From NCBI GenBank assembly GCA_039565995.1, contig CP154795.1, forward strand, positions 2,480,001 through 2,544,000: DNA of 64,000 bases, read 5' to 3'. The translations under genes were made by a program, and so were the position numbers. Origin of the DNA: Propionibacteriaceae bacterium ZF39 (GTDB lineage Bacteria; Actinomycetota; Actinomycetes; Propionibacteriales; Propionibacteriaceae). Positions 34,621 through 43,342 of the stretch are shown here, one piece after another (position 1 is the first letter of the stretch; each line of letters opens with the position of its first letter). A model generated the notes under the pieces. The model did no database searches. It worked only from the letters and a program-made list of their open reading frames with translations, and was not told where the DNA came from.

Positions 34621-36117
34621 GTGACCAGTGACAAATCTCCCATGACCGCTCGTCACTGGTTGCCCTGGACCGTGCTTGGTTTCGTCGGGGCCTGCCTCGT
34701 GGCCGTCACCGCCTTCGGTGTCGGCTACCTCGAGGACGGGCCCCGCGGCGTACTCGAGCGCAACGCCCCCTGGGTCCGCGGCTCGGTCGGGCGTTATGTG
34801 GCGCGGATCTGTGGCCTCCTCGGATCGATCGCCCTGTTCGTGGCGTGGTGGCGCCTGCGCCCCTCGGGCGGCGCAGCCGATCACGTGCCGGCCTCCGGAG
34901 GCATCCCGTTCCGGCGCATCGGCCTGCTCTGGACCCTGCCGTTCTGGCCGGTGCCCGCGCTGATGACCGCGGATGCGTACGCCTATGCCGCGCAGGGCTG
35001 GCTGCTCCACCAGGGTCTCGACCCCTATGTCTTCGCCATGGGCTTTCCCAGCCCGTTCGCCGAAAGCGTCTATCCGACCTGGCGGCCGACGACGGCCGTC
35101 TATCCCCCACTGGCGCTCCATCTGCAGCACCTGATCGTCGACCTCTTCGGAGCCCATCCCTATTGGGCACCCGTCGGAATGCGGCTGCTCCCACTCGCCG
35201 GCTTCGTCCTCATGCTCGCCGTCGCGGGCCCCCTGGCCCGGCAGGCCGGTGCCAGCCAGGCCTCGGCGCTGTGGTTCATCGCGCTCAATCCACTCCTGCT
35301 GATCCAGTTCATCGGTGGCGCCCACAACGACGGCCTGATGGTGGGGCTGATCATGGTCGCCTTCTGGCTGGCGGGCCTCGCGTTCTCCCGCGCCGGACGC
35401 CCCCACGATCCGCGCCCGGGGACGTGGCAGAGCTGGGTCGCTTTGGTGCTCGGCTGCGCCATGATCGGGGTCGCCGCGGCGGTGAAGCAGCCCGCCGTGC
35501 TGGTCGGCGCCGGTGTCGTGCTGTGGAACCTGCTCGGGGAAGCGCACCGGGGCCGGTTCCCCTGGGCGCGATTCGGCGTCCGGGCCGTCGTGGGCGGCGT
35601 CGTCGGTGCGGCTGTGTTCCTGGCCCTCTCGGCCCCGCGTGGGCTGTGGTTCGGCTGGCTCGGCGACGGCGCCGGCTCCCCCAGCCTGGTGATCAACCAT
35701 TCGCCGCTGAGCTGGTTCGCCCAGTGGGCGCTGGCGCTCGACGCACCCCAGGGCGTGGTGAACACGATCCTCACCGGGGTCTCGGCCCTGCTGACCCTCG
35801 CGGCCTTCCTCTGGATCATCCGACGATTCGCGGCGCGGAGGCCGATGCGCTTCACCGCCGGCATCCTGCTCGCCTTCGGCCTGTTGGGCACGGCGATCCA
35901 GCCCTGGTATGTCCTGTGGGGCGGCCCCTTCCTCGCCTTCTGTCACCCGACCCGCAAGGTCGTGAAACTGGTCGGCGCGGTCGTGCTGCTCCTGCTGATC
36001 TCGGGCGTCCTGCAGGAATACATCTCGCCGGTGATCACCGTTCCGATCAGTGCCGGGATCGCGTACGCCTGGTGGCGCTGGGGCGCCCGCCTGACCGGCG
36101 CCGCACAGCACAGCTGA
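34621..36117 (+). CDS. mptB: MptB-type polyprenol-phosphomannose-dependent alpha-1,6-mannosyltransferase
   Basis: A 498-residue GT-C membrane glycosyltransferase with about 12 hydrophobic helices. The first outer loop carries the acidic pair and text PVPALMTADAYAYAAQGWLLHQGLDPYVF, and later ALHLQHLIVDLFG, FIGGAHNDGLMVGLIMVAFWLAG, AAVKQPAVLVGAG and QPWYVLWGG, all typical of MptB/DUF2029-like mannosyltransferases of actinobacteria. The enzyme would extend the alpha-1,6-mannan core of a lipoglycan using polyprenyl-phosphate mannose. The start is uncertain: GTG 34621 is used, and ATG 34642 is possible. It is a monocistronic-looking gene between ndgR and glnS. Confidence 0.85.
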   Translation: MTSDKSPMTARHWLPWTVLGFVGACLVAVTAFGVGYLEDGPRGVLERNAPWVRGSVGRYVARICGLLGSIALFVAWWRLRPSGGAADHVPASGGIPFRRIGLLWTLPFWPVPALMTADAYAYAAQGWLLHQGLDPYVFAMGFPSPFAESVYPTWRPTTAVYPPLALHLQHLIVDLFGAHPYWAPVGMRLLPLAGFVLMLAVAGPLARQAGASQASALWFIALNPLLLIQFIGGAHNDGLMVGLIMVAFWLAGLAFSRAGRPHDPRPGTWQSWVALVLGCAMIGVAAAVKQPAVLVGAGVVLWNLLGEAHRGRFPWARFGVRAVVGGVVGAAVFLALSAPRGLWFGWLGDGAGSPSLVINHSPLSWFAQWALALDAPQGVVNTILTGVSALLTLAAFLWIIRRFAARRPMRFTAGILLAFGLLGTAIQPWYVLWGGPFLAFCHPTRKVVKLVGAVVLLLLISGVLQEYISPVITVPISAGIAYAWWRWGARLTGAAQHS

Positions 36118-36168
36118 CCCGCGCCGAAGCGGGCGTACTGACGCGGAAAATCTGTCGGCCGCCTTTGC

Positions 36169-36174
36169 TAGGTT
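36169..36174 (+). promoter_or_regulatory. -10 box for leaderless glnS
   Basis: TAGGTT is followed by 7 bp and then the glnS ATG, with no Shine-Dalgarno sequence. Confidence 0.55.
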
Positions 36175-36181
36175 GACGGGC

Positions 36182-37879
36182 ATGACCGAGCCCGAAACGC
36201 CCGCCGCCAACACCGATTTCGTCCGCGCGCTGGTCCGTCAGGACAACGAGCAGGGCACGTTCGGCGGGCGCGTCCAGACCCGGTTCCCACCGGAGCCCAA
36301 CGGCTATCTGCACATCGGGCATGCCAAGGCGATCGTGATCGACTTCGGGATCGCGCGGGACTTCGACGGCGTCTGCAATCTTCGCCTCGACGACACCAAT
36401 CCCGACACCGAAGAGGCGGAATATGTCGAGTCGATCATGGCCGACATCGAGTGGCTCGGCTTCGACCCGCCGCGTCCGATCAAGCACGCCTCCGACTATT
36501 TCGGGCAACTCTACGAATGGGCCGAGCTGTTGATCGGTCGCGGGCTGGCCTATGTCGATGACTCCGATCCGGAGACGATCTCGGCCCAGCGCGGCGGCTA
36601 TGGCAAGCCGGGGATCGAGAGCCCGTTCCGCAGCCGCAGCCCGGAGGAGAATCTCGACCTGTTCCGGCGGATGCGAGCCGGTGAATTCCCTGACGGTTCC
36701 CGCGTGCTCCGCGCCCGCATCGACATGAATCACGAGAACATGCAATTGCGCGACCCGATCATGTATCGCATTCGCCGCGCCCATCACTATCGGACCGGTG
36801 ATGAGTGGTGCATCTATCCCACCTATGACTGGGCCCACGGCCAGTCCGATGCGATCGAGGGCGTCACGCACTCGCTGTGCACACTCGAATTCCAGGACAA
36901 CCGGGCCCTCTATGACTGGTATCTGGAGCAGCTCCCACTGCCCAGCGATCAACCGCGCCAGACCGAGTTCGCCCGCCTCGAGATGACCCACACGGTGACC
37001 TCGAAGCGCAAGCTCCGCCAGCTCATCTCCGACGGGGTGGTCGAAGGGTGGGACGACCCCCGCATGCCGACCCTGAGCGGCCTGCGCCGGCGCGGCTATC
37101 CCCCGGCCGCGATCCGGGAGTTCTGTGACTACATCGGCGTCACCAAGACCAACTCGCGCCAGTCGATCGAGCTGCTGGAGTCGTTCGTGCGCCGCGAGCA
37201 CAATGCGACCGCGCAGCGACGGATGGCCGTCACCCGGCCGCTGAAGCTGATCCTCGACGACTGGCCCACCGATGCCGACGGCAACCCCGTGGTCGAGTGG
37301 TTCGAGCTGACCAACAACCCGGAGAACGCCGAGGACGGCACGCGTCGGGTGCCGTTCACCGGCGAGCTGTGGATCGAGGCCGACGACTTCGCCGAGGTGC
37401 CCCCGCCCAAGTTCTTCCGGCTGTCGCCCGGCCGCGAGGTACGCCTCAGAGGCGCGTTCCTGGTCACCGCGACAGGCGTCGAGAAAGATGCCGACGGCAC
37501 CATCCTGGCGGTGCACGCCACGCACGACCCGGAGTCCCGCGGGGGCAATGCCCCGGACGGCCGCAAGGTGAAGTCGACCATGCACTGGGTTTCGGCTCCG
37601 CACGCAGTCGATGCGACCGTGGCGCTCTATCACCGGCTGTTCTCGGCCGAGGTGCCGGGCGAGCGCACGGGCGAGGTCCTCGACGACCTCAATCCGGACT
37701 CGGTCGAGATTCTCACGGGAGCCAAGATCGAGCAGGCGCTCGCCGACACTCCGGCGGGCCGGGTCGTCCAGTTCGAGCGTCTCGGCTATTTCGCCCATGA
37801 TCCGCGCGAGCCACTGCTCTTCCACCGCACCGTGGGGCTGCGCGACGAATGGGCGAATATCCAGAAGCGCGGCAAGTAG
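36182..37879 (+). CDS. glnS: Glutamine--tRNA ligase
   Basis: A class I synthetase charging tRNA-Gln directly. The 565-residue protein has the HIGH motif in PPEPNGYLHIGHAKA, the GlnRS substrate text RLDDTNPDTEEAEYVESI and RAHHYRTGDEWCIYPTYDWAHGQSDAIEGVTHSLCTLEFQDNR shape, the KMSKS equivalent VTSKRKL, and a beta-barrel anticodon domain. Length matches E. coli GlnRS. Most actinobacteria lack GlnRS and use GatCAB, so a bacterial/eukaryal-type GlnRS here suggests old horizontal gain. It lies within 600 bp of a tRNA-Gln(CUG) gene. Fourteen of its sixteen tyrosine codons are TAT. Confidence 0.95.
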   Translation: MTEPETPAANTDFVRALVRQDNEQGTFGGRVQTRFPPEPNGYLHIGHAKAIVIDFGIARDFDGVCNLRLDDTNPDTEEAEYVESIMADIEWLGFDPPRPIKHASDYFGQLYEWAELLIGRGLAYVDDSDPETISAQRGGYGKPGIESPFRSRSPEENLDLFRRMRAGEFPDGSRVLRARIDMNHENMQLRDPIMYRIRRAHHYRTGDEWCIYPTYDWAHGQSDAIEGVTHSLCTLEFQDNRALYDWYLEQLPLPSDQPRQTEFARLEMTHTVTSKRKLRQLISDGVVEGWDDPRMPTLSGLRRRGYPPAAIREFCDYIGVTKTNSRQSIELLESFVRREHNATAQRRMAVTRPLKLILDDWPTDADGNPVVEWFELTNNPENAEDGTRRVPFTGELWIEADDFAEVPPPKFFRLSPGREVRLRGAFLVTATGVEKDADGTILAVHATHDPESRGGNAPDGRKVKSTMHWVSAPHAVDATVALYHRLFSAEVPGERTGEVLDDLNPDSVEILTGAKIEQALADTPAGRVVQFERLGYFAHDPREPLLFHRTVGLRDEWANIQKRGK

Positions 37880-37965
37880 CACTTTCCACTGCGCCAACCG
37901 GGGCCGGGTCGTTTCGACCCGGCCCCTAGCATTGTTGTCGACGCATCGACTCAGAGGAGTAGGCC

Positions 37966-38295
37966 ATGGCCGACCGCACCAAGCCTTTCGTGGAAAAGAT
38001 CGAGATCACCGCCGACCAGCTCAGAAGCCAACTCATGGCCCTGGTGAAGGATGCCAACGCCCAGAAGGTGATCGTCAAGAACGCCTCGGGGCGCACACTG
38101 TTCGGGGTGCCCCTGACCATCGGGGCCGCGGGCGCCGGCCTGCTGTTCCTCACCCATCCCCTCGTCGCCGGCGCGGCGGCCCTCGGCGGTGCGGTGATGA
38201 AGCTGCGCCTCGAAGTCGAGCGGACGGGCCCGGCGAAGACTGACCCGACCGATCCCGCCGGCCCGCCTGCCGAGGATCCCACCAGCAACATCTGA
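37966..38295 (+). CDS. DUF4342 domain protein
   Basis: A 109-residue protein starting MADRTKPFVEKIEITADQL. The stretch AQKVIVKNASGRTLFGVPLTIGAAGAGLLFL matches the DUF4342 family, in which a basic segment is followed by a hydrophobic hairpin; two hydrophobic segments are seen at about 50-80. The last 25 residues are low-complexity and proline/threonine-rich. Function is unknown. A GAGGAG site lies before the ATG. It is followed by a strong terminator and tRNA genes on the opposite strand. Confidence 0.8.
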   Translation: MADRTKPFVEKIEITADQLRSQLMALVKDANAQKVIVKNASGRTLFGVPLTIGAAGAGLLFLTHPLVAGAAALGGAVMKLRLEVERTGPAKTDPTDPAGPPAEDPTSNI

Positions 38296-38326
38296 GGCGG
38301 GCCCGGTCCGTCCGGGACGACGAAAA

Positions 38327-38356
38327 ACCCCGGATCCCTCACGAGGGATCCGGGGT
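38327..38356. terminator. Terminator between DUF4342 gene and tRNA-Glu/tRNA-Gln
   Basis: A 13-bp stem ACCCCGGATCCCT / AGGGATCCGGGGT with loop CACG. On the minus strand it is followed by five T residues, a classical intrinsic terminator for the tRNA transcript; it can also stop plus-strand transcription. Confidence 0.88.
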
Positions 38357-38359
38357 ATT

Positions 38360-38435
38360 TGGTAGCCCCGACGGGATTCGAACCCGCGCTACTGCCTTGA
38401 GAGGGCAGCGTGCTAGGCCGCTACACAACGGGGCC
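38360..38435 (-). tRNA. tRNA-Glu (anticodon CTC), CCA encoded
   Basis: Acceptor stem GGCCCCG / CGGGGCT, discriminator A, and CCA encoded at 38362-38360. The anticodon stem CTGCC holds the loop CTCTCAA, giving anticodon CTC (reads GAG). The T arm CGGGTTCGAATCCCG is perfect. It lies 52 bp downstream of tRNA-Gln on the same strand. Confidence 0.97.
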
Positions 38436-38487
38436 CTAGCCGGAGAAACTTAACACGGAACAAAGTTCAGTGCGAAATCGCTCTCCG

Positions 38488-38559
38488 CTGGGGTATAAGG
38501 ACTCGAACCTCAACTAACTGAACCAGAATCAGTCGTGCTGCCAATTACACCATACCCCA
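38488..38559 (-). tRNA. tRNA-Gln (anticodon CTG)
   Basis: Acceptor stem TGGGGTA / TACCCCA with discriminator G and no encoded CCA. The anticodon loop TTCTGGT within CTGA...TCAG gives CTG (reads CAG). The first-pair U1-A72 is the feature recognised by GlnRS in bacteria. It follows the CPBP protease and gltX on the same strand. Confidence 0.97.
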
Positions 38560-38655
38560 TTGCCAGCAGGCATTTGCTGGCGTTGTATTGCCCTCGTTTT
38601 CGCTCCGGCAACGACGTGAAACATTACTGCAACTCTGTCGTCGCCGCAAATCCAT

Positions 38656-39624
38656 TCAGGCCCTCCGTGCCGTCTGGCGGTCCCTGTCCGGGACCTGCCG
38701 AAGCAGCCCGAGCCGCCAGGCCAACGCGGCCGCCAGCAGGCTGAAGATGAGATAGACGGCGACGTCGCTGAAGGTCTGCACCCACCCGACCGCGGTCAGG
38801 GTCCGGGCGGCGCTGATCGTCGAGGTCACGCCGGCCAGAATGAAGGCGAAGACGTTGTTGATCACATGAGCGGCGATGGCTGCTTCCAGCCCGCCGGTGC
38901 GCAGGACGAGCCATCCGACCACGAGCCCGAACGCGAAGCGGGACAGGAACAGCGGGACATTCTGCGTACCGTGGAATAGGGCGAACAACAGGGCCGATGC
39001 GATGACGCCGAACCAGGGCTGGGCGACCAGCGAGCCGAGCGCCTGGAGCAGATATCCGCGGAAGAGGAACTCCTCCGCAGCCGCCTGCAACGGTGTCACG
39101 AGCAGGATGACGATCAGGAAGCCGAGGAAGCCCGGTTGGGGGTTCCAGCTCAGCGTTCCGCCGCGCAGCGGCACCGTGGCGACATAGACCGCGAACACGG
39201 CGACGGCCAGGCACAGGCACAGCAGGAGGAACCGCCAGCGGATCCGGCCCTCCACCGAGATGACGAACCGGGGCCGCACCTGATGCCACTGCCACACCAT
39301 GAGCAGGGCCACCGGGATGCCCATCGCCAGCTGCACATGGGACGAGAACATCCCCTCCCAGAACTCATACCGCCGGGCCGCCGCGAGGAAGTCGGCCTCG
39401 GGCATCTGGGAATGACCCAGGCTGTGCGCGGCCCCCAGGATGAGCCCCGCGACCGCGCCGCCCAGCAGCAGCCACAGGGACAGGGCCAGGAGCACACCCA
39501 GCGCCGAGCGCCACCAGGCGTACGAATCGCCCCGCAGGATCTGCGAATAGGCCGTTCCCGGGGCGGGTTCGGCGAGGCCGCCGGTCCCCCATGTGGTCCT
39601 GGAGGGTGTCGGCGCTTGCGGCAT
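38656..39624 (-). CDS. CPBP family intramembrane glutamic endopeptidase
   Basis: A 322-residue multi-pass membrane protein of the CAAX protease/bacteriocin-processing (CPBP) family. Catalytic motifs are EEFLFRG (motif 1, about residue 205), FALFHG (motif 2) and AHVINN (motif 3). About eight hydrophobic helices are seen. Substrate is unknown. It starts two bases after the gltX stop codon and precedes the tRNA-Gln and tRNA-Glu genes, so it is probably translated from the gltX transcript. Confidence 0.9.
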   Translation of the reverse strand: MPQAPTPSRTTWGTGGLAEPAPGTAYSQILRGDSYAWWRSALGVLLALSLWLLLGGAVAGLILGAAHSLGHSQMPEADFLAAARRYEFWEGMFSSHVQLAMGIPVALLMVWQWHQVRPRFVISVEGRIRWRFLLLCLCLAVAVFAVYVATVPLRGGTLSWNPQPGFLGFLIVILLVTPLQAAAEEFLFRGYLLQALGSLVAQPWFGVIASALLFALFHGTQNVPLFLSRFAFGLVVGWLVLRTGGLEAAIAAHVINNVFAFILAGVTSTISAARTLTAVGWVQTFSDVAVYLIFSLLAAALAWRLGLLRQVPDRDRQTARRA

Positions 39625-39625
39625 G

Positions 39626-41179
39626 TCAGACCTCGGCCAGCGTGGCCCGCGCGCGCTCCAGGCGAGCGAGGGTCGACTCGCGACCCAGCAGTTCCATCGA
39701 CTCGAACAGCGGCGGCGACACCTTGCTGCCGGTCAGGCCGACCCGGACGGGCCCGAAGGCGAACTTCGGCTTGAGACCCAGCCCCTCGACCAGGCCCGTG
39801 CGCAGCGCAGCCTCGATCGACTCCCGGTCGAACGAGTCGAGCGCGCGGAGCGCCTCGATCGCCGTATCCAGAACCTGGCCCTCCTCCGGCTTCAGCCGGG
39901 CCTTCTCCTCGATCTCGATCCGCTCGTCATCCGTGAACAGGAAACGGAGCTTGTCGACGACCTCGGAGCAGGTGTTGAGCCGCTCCTTGATCAGGGGAGT
40001 CGCTCCCTCCAGGAGGGCGAGTTGGTCCGCCTGCGGCGGATCGGTGACGAGACCGGCCGCGATCATGAACGGCACCAGGTGGGGCACCAGTTCGGCGTCG
40101 GGCAGGGCGCGGATGTGGGCGGCGTTGATCGCCTCGCACTTCTTGGGGTCGAACCGGGCCGGGTTGGCGCTGACGCGACGAATGTCGAACGCTTCCGCCA
40201 TCTCCGCCATCGAGAACACGTCACGGTCCTCGGCGATCGCCCACCCGAGCAGCGCCAGATAGTTCAGCAGACCCTCCGGCAGGAACCCACGCTCGCGGTA
40301 TTCGGCCAGACCCGAACCCGCGTCGCGCTTCGACAGCCGGCGGTTGCCCTCGCCCATCACGATGGGCAGGTGGCCGAAGAGCGGCGTACGCCCCGACCCC
40401 ACCCCGATCGCCGCCAACGCCTCATAGAGAACGATCTGGCGCGGGGTGGACGACAAGAGGTCCTCACCGCGGAGCACGTGCGTGATGCGCATGAGCGAAT
40501 CGTCGACCGGGTTGACGAGCGTGTAGAGCGGGTCGCCGTTGCCGCGAACGATCACGTAGTCGGGCACGTTGCCGGCCGGGAAGGTGATCTCCCCGCGGAC
40601 CAGGTCGGTGAAGGTGATGTCGTGGTCGGGCATGCGCATGCGGACGACGAAATCGCGGCCCTCCGCCTTGTACGCCGACAGCTGGCTCTCCGACAGGTCG
40701 CGACAATGACCGTCATAGCCACCCTGCGCGTCGCCACCGGCGGCGCCGATGCGTTCCTCCTGCTCCTCACGGGTGCAGTAGCAGCGATAGGCATGCCCCG
40801 CGGCGATGAGCCGGTCGACGATCTCGGCGTACAGCTCACGCCGCTCGGACTGCACATAGGGCCCGTAGGGACCACCCTGCTCGGGGCCCTCATCGGGGTC
40901 GAGGCCGAGCCAGTGGAGCGATTCGAGGACGCCGCGCATCGACTCCTCGGTGCTGCGTGCGGCGTCGGTGTCCTCGATGCGGAGCACGAACGTGCCGCCG
41001 TGGTGGCGCGCGAAGGCCCAGTTGAACAGGGCGCTGCGGACATTGCCGACATGCAGGTTGCCGGTCGGCGACGGTGGAAAGCGGACGCGCACTTCGCTCG
41101 GGTCGATTCCCCCGAGGACGTCGACGGAGTCGATCCCCCCGTGATTACGGTCGGAATCGGCTGCGGGCGTATCGGTCAC
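39626..41179 (-). CDS. gltX: Glutamate--tRNA ligase
   Basis: A class I synthetase, 517 residues. The HIGH-type motif is FPPSPTGNLHVGNVRSALFNW, followed by RIEDTDAARSTEES and the KMSKS equivalent RRLSKRD near residue 270; a helical anticodon domain follows. The GTG at 41179 overlaps the stop of the FAH-family gene (GTGA). It heads toward tRNA-Gln and tRNA-Glu genes. Since glnS is also present, this enzyme should be discriminating for tRNA-Glu. Confidence 0.96.
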   Translation of the reverse strand: MTDTPAADSDRNHGGIDSVDVLGGIDPSEVRVRFPPSPTGNLHVGNVRSALFNWAFARHHGGTFVLRIEDTDAARSTEESMRGVLESLHWLGLDPDEGPEQGGPYGPYVQSERRELYAEIVDRLIAAGHAYRCYCTREEQEERIGAAGGDAQGGYDGHCRDLSESQLSAYKAEGRDFVVRMRMPDHDITFTDLVRGEITFPAGNVPDYVIVRGNGDPLYTLVNPVDDSLMRITHVLRGEDLLSSTPRQIVLYEALAAIGVGSGRTPLFGHLPIVMGEGNRRLSKRDAGSGLAEYRERGFLPEGLLNYLALLGWAIAEDRDVFSMAEMAEAFDIRRVSANPARFDPKKCEAINAAHIRALPDAELVPHLVPFMIAAGLVTDPPQADQLALLEGATPLIKERLNTCSEVVDKLRFLFTDDERIEIEEKARLKPEEGQVLDTAIEALRALDSFDRESIEAALRTGLVEGLGLKPKFAFGPVRVGLTGSKVSPPLFESMELLGRESTLARLERARATLAEV

Positions 41180-41997
41180 TGGTTGGCTCCTGCAGAGTCG
41201 TGGGATCCGATGACGGGATTGGTCAGCGTGCCGATCTGGTCGATGGAGACACTGACGGTCTGGCCCGGGTTCATGAGGCCGACGCCGCCCGGCGTACCCG
41301 TCAGCAGGACATCACCCGGCAACAGCGTCGTGTAGCTGGAGATGAACGACACCAGGTCGGCGATCGAGTGCACCATGTCAGCGGTCGAGGCGTTCTGATA
41401 CACCTCGCCGTCCAGCGTGGTGGTGATGGTGAGGTTCTGCGCTTCCTCGAGCGTGAGGTGGCAGGTGATCCACGGGCCGAGGGGGCACGAGGTGTCGAAG
41501 CCCTTGGCGCGGGCCCACTGCGCCTCGTTGAACTGGATATCCCGGGCCGAGACGTCGTTGCCGATCGTGTAACCGAAGATGACGTCCTGGACGCGCTCCG
41601 GCGGGACTTCCTTGCAGATCCGGCCGATGACGACGGCCAGTTCCCCCTCGAAGCCCACTTCGGACGAGAAGTCCGGATAGATGATCGGCTCCTGGGGGCC
41701 GATCACCGCGGTGTTGGGCTTGAAGAAGGTCAGGGGCGTATCCGTCAGCTCCTGGTTCAGGTCGCGGGCCAGCTCCGCATAGTTGGGGCCGACCGCGATG
41801 ACCTTGCTCCGCGGGATCACGGGTGCGAGCAGCCGGACATCCGCGAGGGCGTGGCGCTCACCCGTGAACTGCACCGACGTGGCCAGCGGATCCCCACTGA
41901 TCACGGCCACCGTGTCGGGATGCTTCCCGCCATCGGATGCCAACTCGACCAAGCCATAGACCGGGTCTCCCCCGGCAGAAAACCGTGCGACGCGCAT
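41176..41997 (-). CDS. Fumarylacetoacetate hydrolase family protein
   Basis: A 273-residue FAH-family enzyme, a metal-dependent hydrolase or decarboxylase of beta-keto or enol acids. Motifs: AVGPNYAELARDLN, FFKPNTAVIGPQEPI, the metal-binding EVGFEGELAVVIGR, YTIGNDVSARDIQF, KGFDTSCPLGPWI and GTPGGVGLMNPGQTVSVSI. This form (an N-terminal MRVARF domain plus catalytic domain) sits before gltX in many actinobacteria. The true substrate is unknown. TAGGGT lies 6 bp before the ATG, suggesting a leaderless transcript that continues into gltX. Confidence 0.9.
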   Translation of the reverse strand: MRVARFSAGGDPVYGLVELASDGGKHPDTVAVISGDPLATSVQFTGERHALADVRLLAPVIPRSKVIAVGPNYAELARDLNQELTDTPLTFFKPNTAVIGPQEPIIYPDFSSEVGFEGELAVVIGRICKEVPPERVQDVIFGYTIGNDVSARDIQFNEAQWARAKGFDTSCPLGPWITCHLTLEEAQNLTITTTLDGEVYQNASTADMVHSIADLVSFISSYTTLLPGDVLLTGTPGGVGLMNPGQTVSVSIDQIGTLTNPVIGSHDSAGANQ

Positions 41998-42003
41998 TGC
42001 ACC

Positions 42004-42009
42004 ACCCTA
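42004..42009 (-). promoter_or_regulatory. -10 box for leaderless FAH-gltX transcript
   Basis: TAGGGT on the minus strand is followed by 6 bp and then the ATG at 41997. The deoA gene diverges from here with AATAAT (42034-42039) 7 bp before its own ATG. Confidence 0.5.
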
Positions 42010-42046
42010 GCGGGACGCCGGTGACGACCCGGGAATAATGCGGACC

Positions 42047-43342
42047 ATGAACAACTCCGCCGGGCCCCGCTTCGACACCGTTGACCTCATCCGTGCCAAG
42101 CGGGACGGTGCGAATCTCACCGATGCGCAGATCGACTGGTTGATCCGGTCCTACACGGCCGGTGAGATCGCCGATGAGCAGATGTCGGCTCTGGCGATGG
42201 CGATCTTCTTCCGCGGGATGGAGCCGCGCGAGTTGCAGCGGTGGACCGCCGCGATGATCGACACCGGCGAGCGCCTCGATTTCTCGGGCCTCGATCGGCC
42301 GACGGCGGACAAGCACTCCACCGGCGGTGTGGGCGACAAGATCACCCTGCCCCTCGCTCCCCTGGTAGCGGCCTGCGGGGTGGCCGTGCCGCAGTTGTCC
42401 GGCCGCGGGCTGGGTCACACCGGCGGCACGTTGGACAAACTCGAGTCGATTCCCGGCTGGCAGGCCTCGGTCAGCAACGAGCGCATGCTTGAAATCCTGG
42501 GCGAGGTGGGTGCGGTGATCTGCGCGGCCGGGTCGGGTCTGGCCCCGGCCGATCGCAAGTTGTACGCCCTCCGCGACGTCACCGGCACCGTCGAATCCAT
42601 CCCGCTGATCGCGAGCTCCATCATGAGCAAGAAGATCGCCGAGGGCACCGGCGCGCTGGTCCTGGATGTGAAGGTCGGCTCGGGCGCGTTCATGAAGTCC
42701 GTCGAGCAGGCCCGCGAACTCGCCGAGACCATGGTCGGGTTGGGCACCGACGCGGGCGTACGCACGACGGCGCTGCTGACCGACATGGAGGTCCCGCTGG
42801 GATTGACGGCGGGGAATGCCCTGGAAGTCCGGGAGTCGGTCGAGGTGCTCGCCGGAGGCGGCCCGGCGGATGTCGTCGAGCTGACCGTGGCGCTGGCCCG
42901 CGAGATGCTGGCGGGCGCTGGTCGTGACGATGTCGATCCCGCCGAGGTGCTCGCTTCGGGCCGGGCGATGGACGCGTGGCGCGCGATGATCGCGGCGCAG
43001 GGTGGCGACCCGGATGCGGCGCTGCCGGTGGCCGGGCACACCGAGGTGCTGCGAGCCGGGGCCGACGGTTATGTCCAGTCGCTCGATGCGCTCGCCGTCG
43101 GGCTCGCAGCGTGGCGACTCGGCGCCGGCCGGGCGCGCAAGGAGGACCCGGTGCAGGCCGGCGCGGGCGTCGAGTGGGGCGTACGCCCGGGCGATCGGGT
43201 CCACGCCGGCGACGTGATCTTCACGCTGCACACCGACACTCCGGACCGGTTCGAACCGGCCCTGGCCGACCTCGCCGAGGCTGTGACGATCGGACCGAAC
43301 GCCCCGACCCCGCGGCCCCTGATCATCGACCGGATCGGCTGA
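42047..43342 (+). CDS. deoA: Thymidine (pyrimidine-nucleoside) phosphorylase
   Basis: Splits thymidine to thymine and deoxyribose 1-phosphate in nucleoside salvage. The 431-residue protein contains IRAKRDGANLTDAQIDWL-type text, MFFRGM-like IFFRGMEPRELQRWTAAM, DKHSTGGVGDKITL (phosphate site), the family signature LSGRGLGHTGGTLDKLESIPG, and KVGSGAFMKS. The ATG at 42047 has AATAAT 7 bp upstream; an ATG three codons earlier lies inside that box. It is divergent from the FAH-gltX run. Confidence 0.95.
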   Translation: MNNSAGPRFDTVDLIRAKRDGANLTDAQIDWLIRSYTAGEIADEQMSALAMAIFFRGMEPRELQRWTAAMIDTGERLDFSGLDRPTADKHSTGGVGDKITLPLAPLVAACGVAVPQLSGRGLGHTGGTLDKLESIPGWQASVSNERMLEILGEVGAVICAAGSGLAPADRKLYALRDVTGTVESIPLIASSIMSKKIAEGTGALVLDVKVGSGAFMKSVEQARELAETMVGLGTDAGVRTTALLTDMEVPLGLTAGNALEVRESVEVLAGGGPADVVELTVALAREMLAGAGRDDVDPAEVLASGRAMDAWRAMIAAQGGDPDAALPVAGHTEVLRAGADGYVQSLDALAVGLAAWRLGAGRARKEDPVQAGAGVEWGVRPGDRVHAGDVIFTLHTDTPDRFEPALADLAEAVTIGPNAPTPRPLIIDRIG

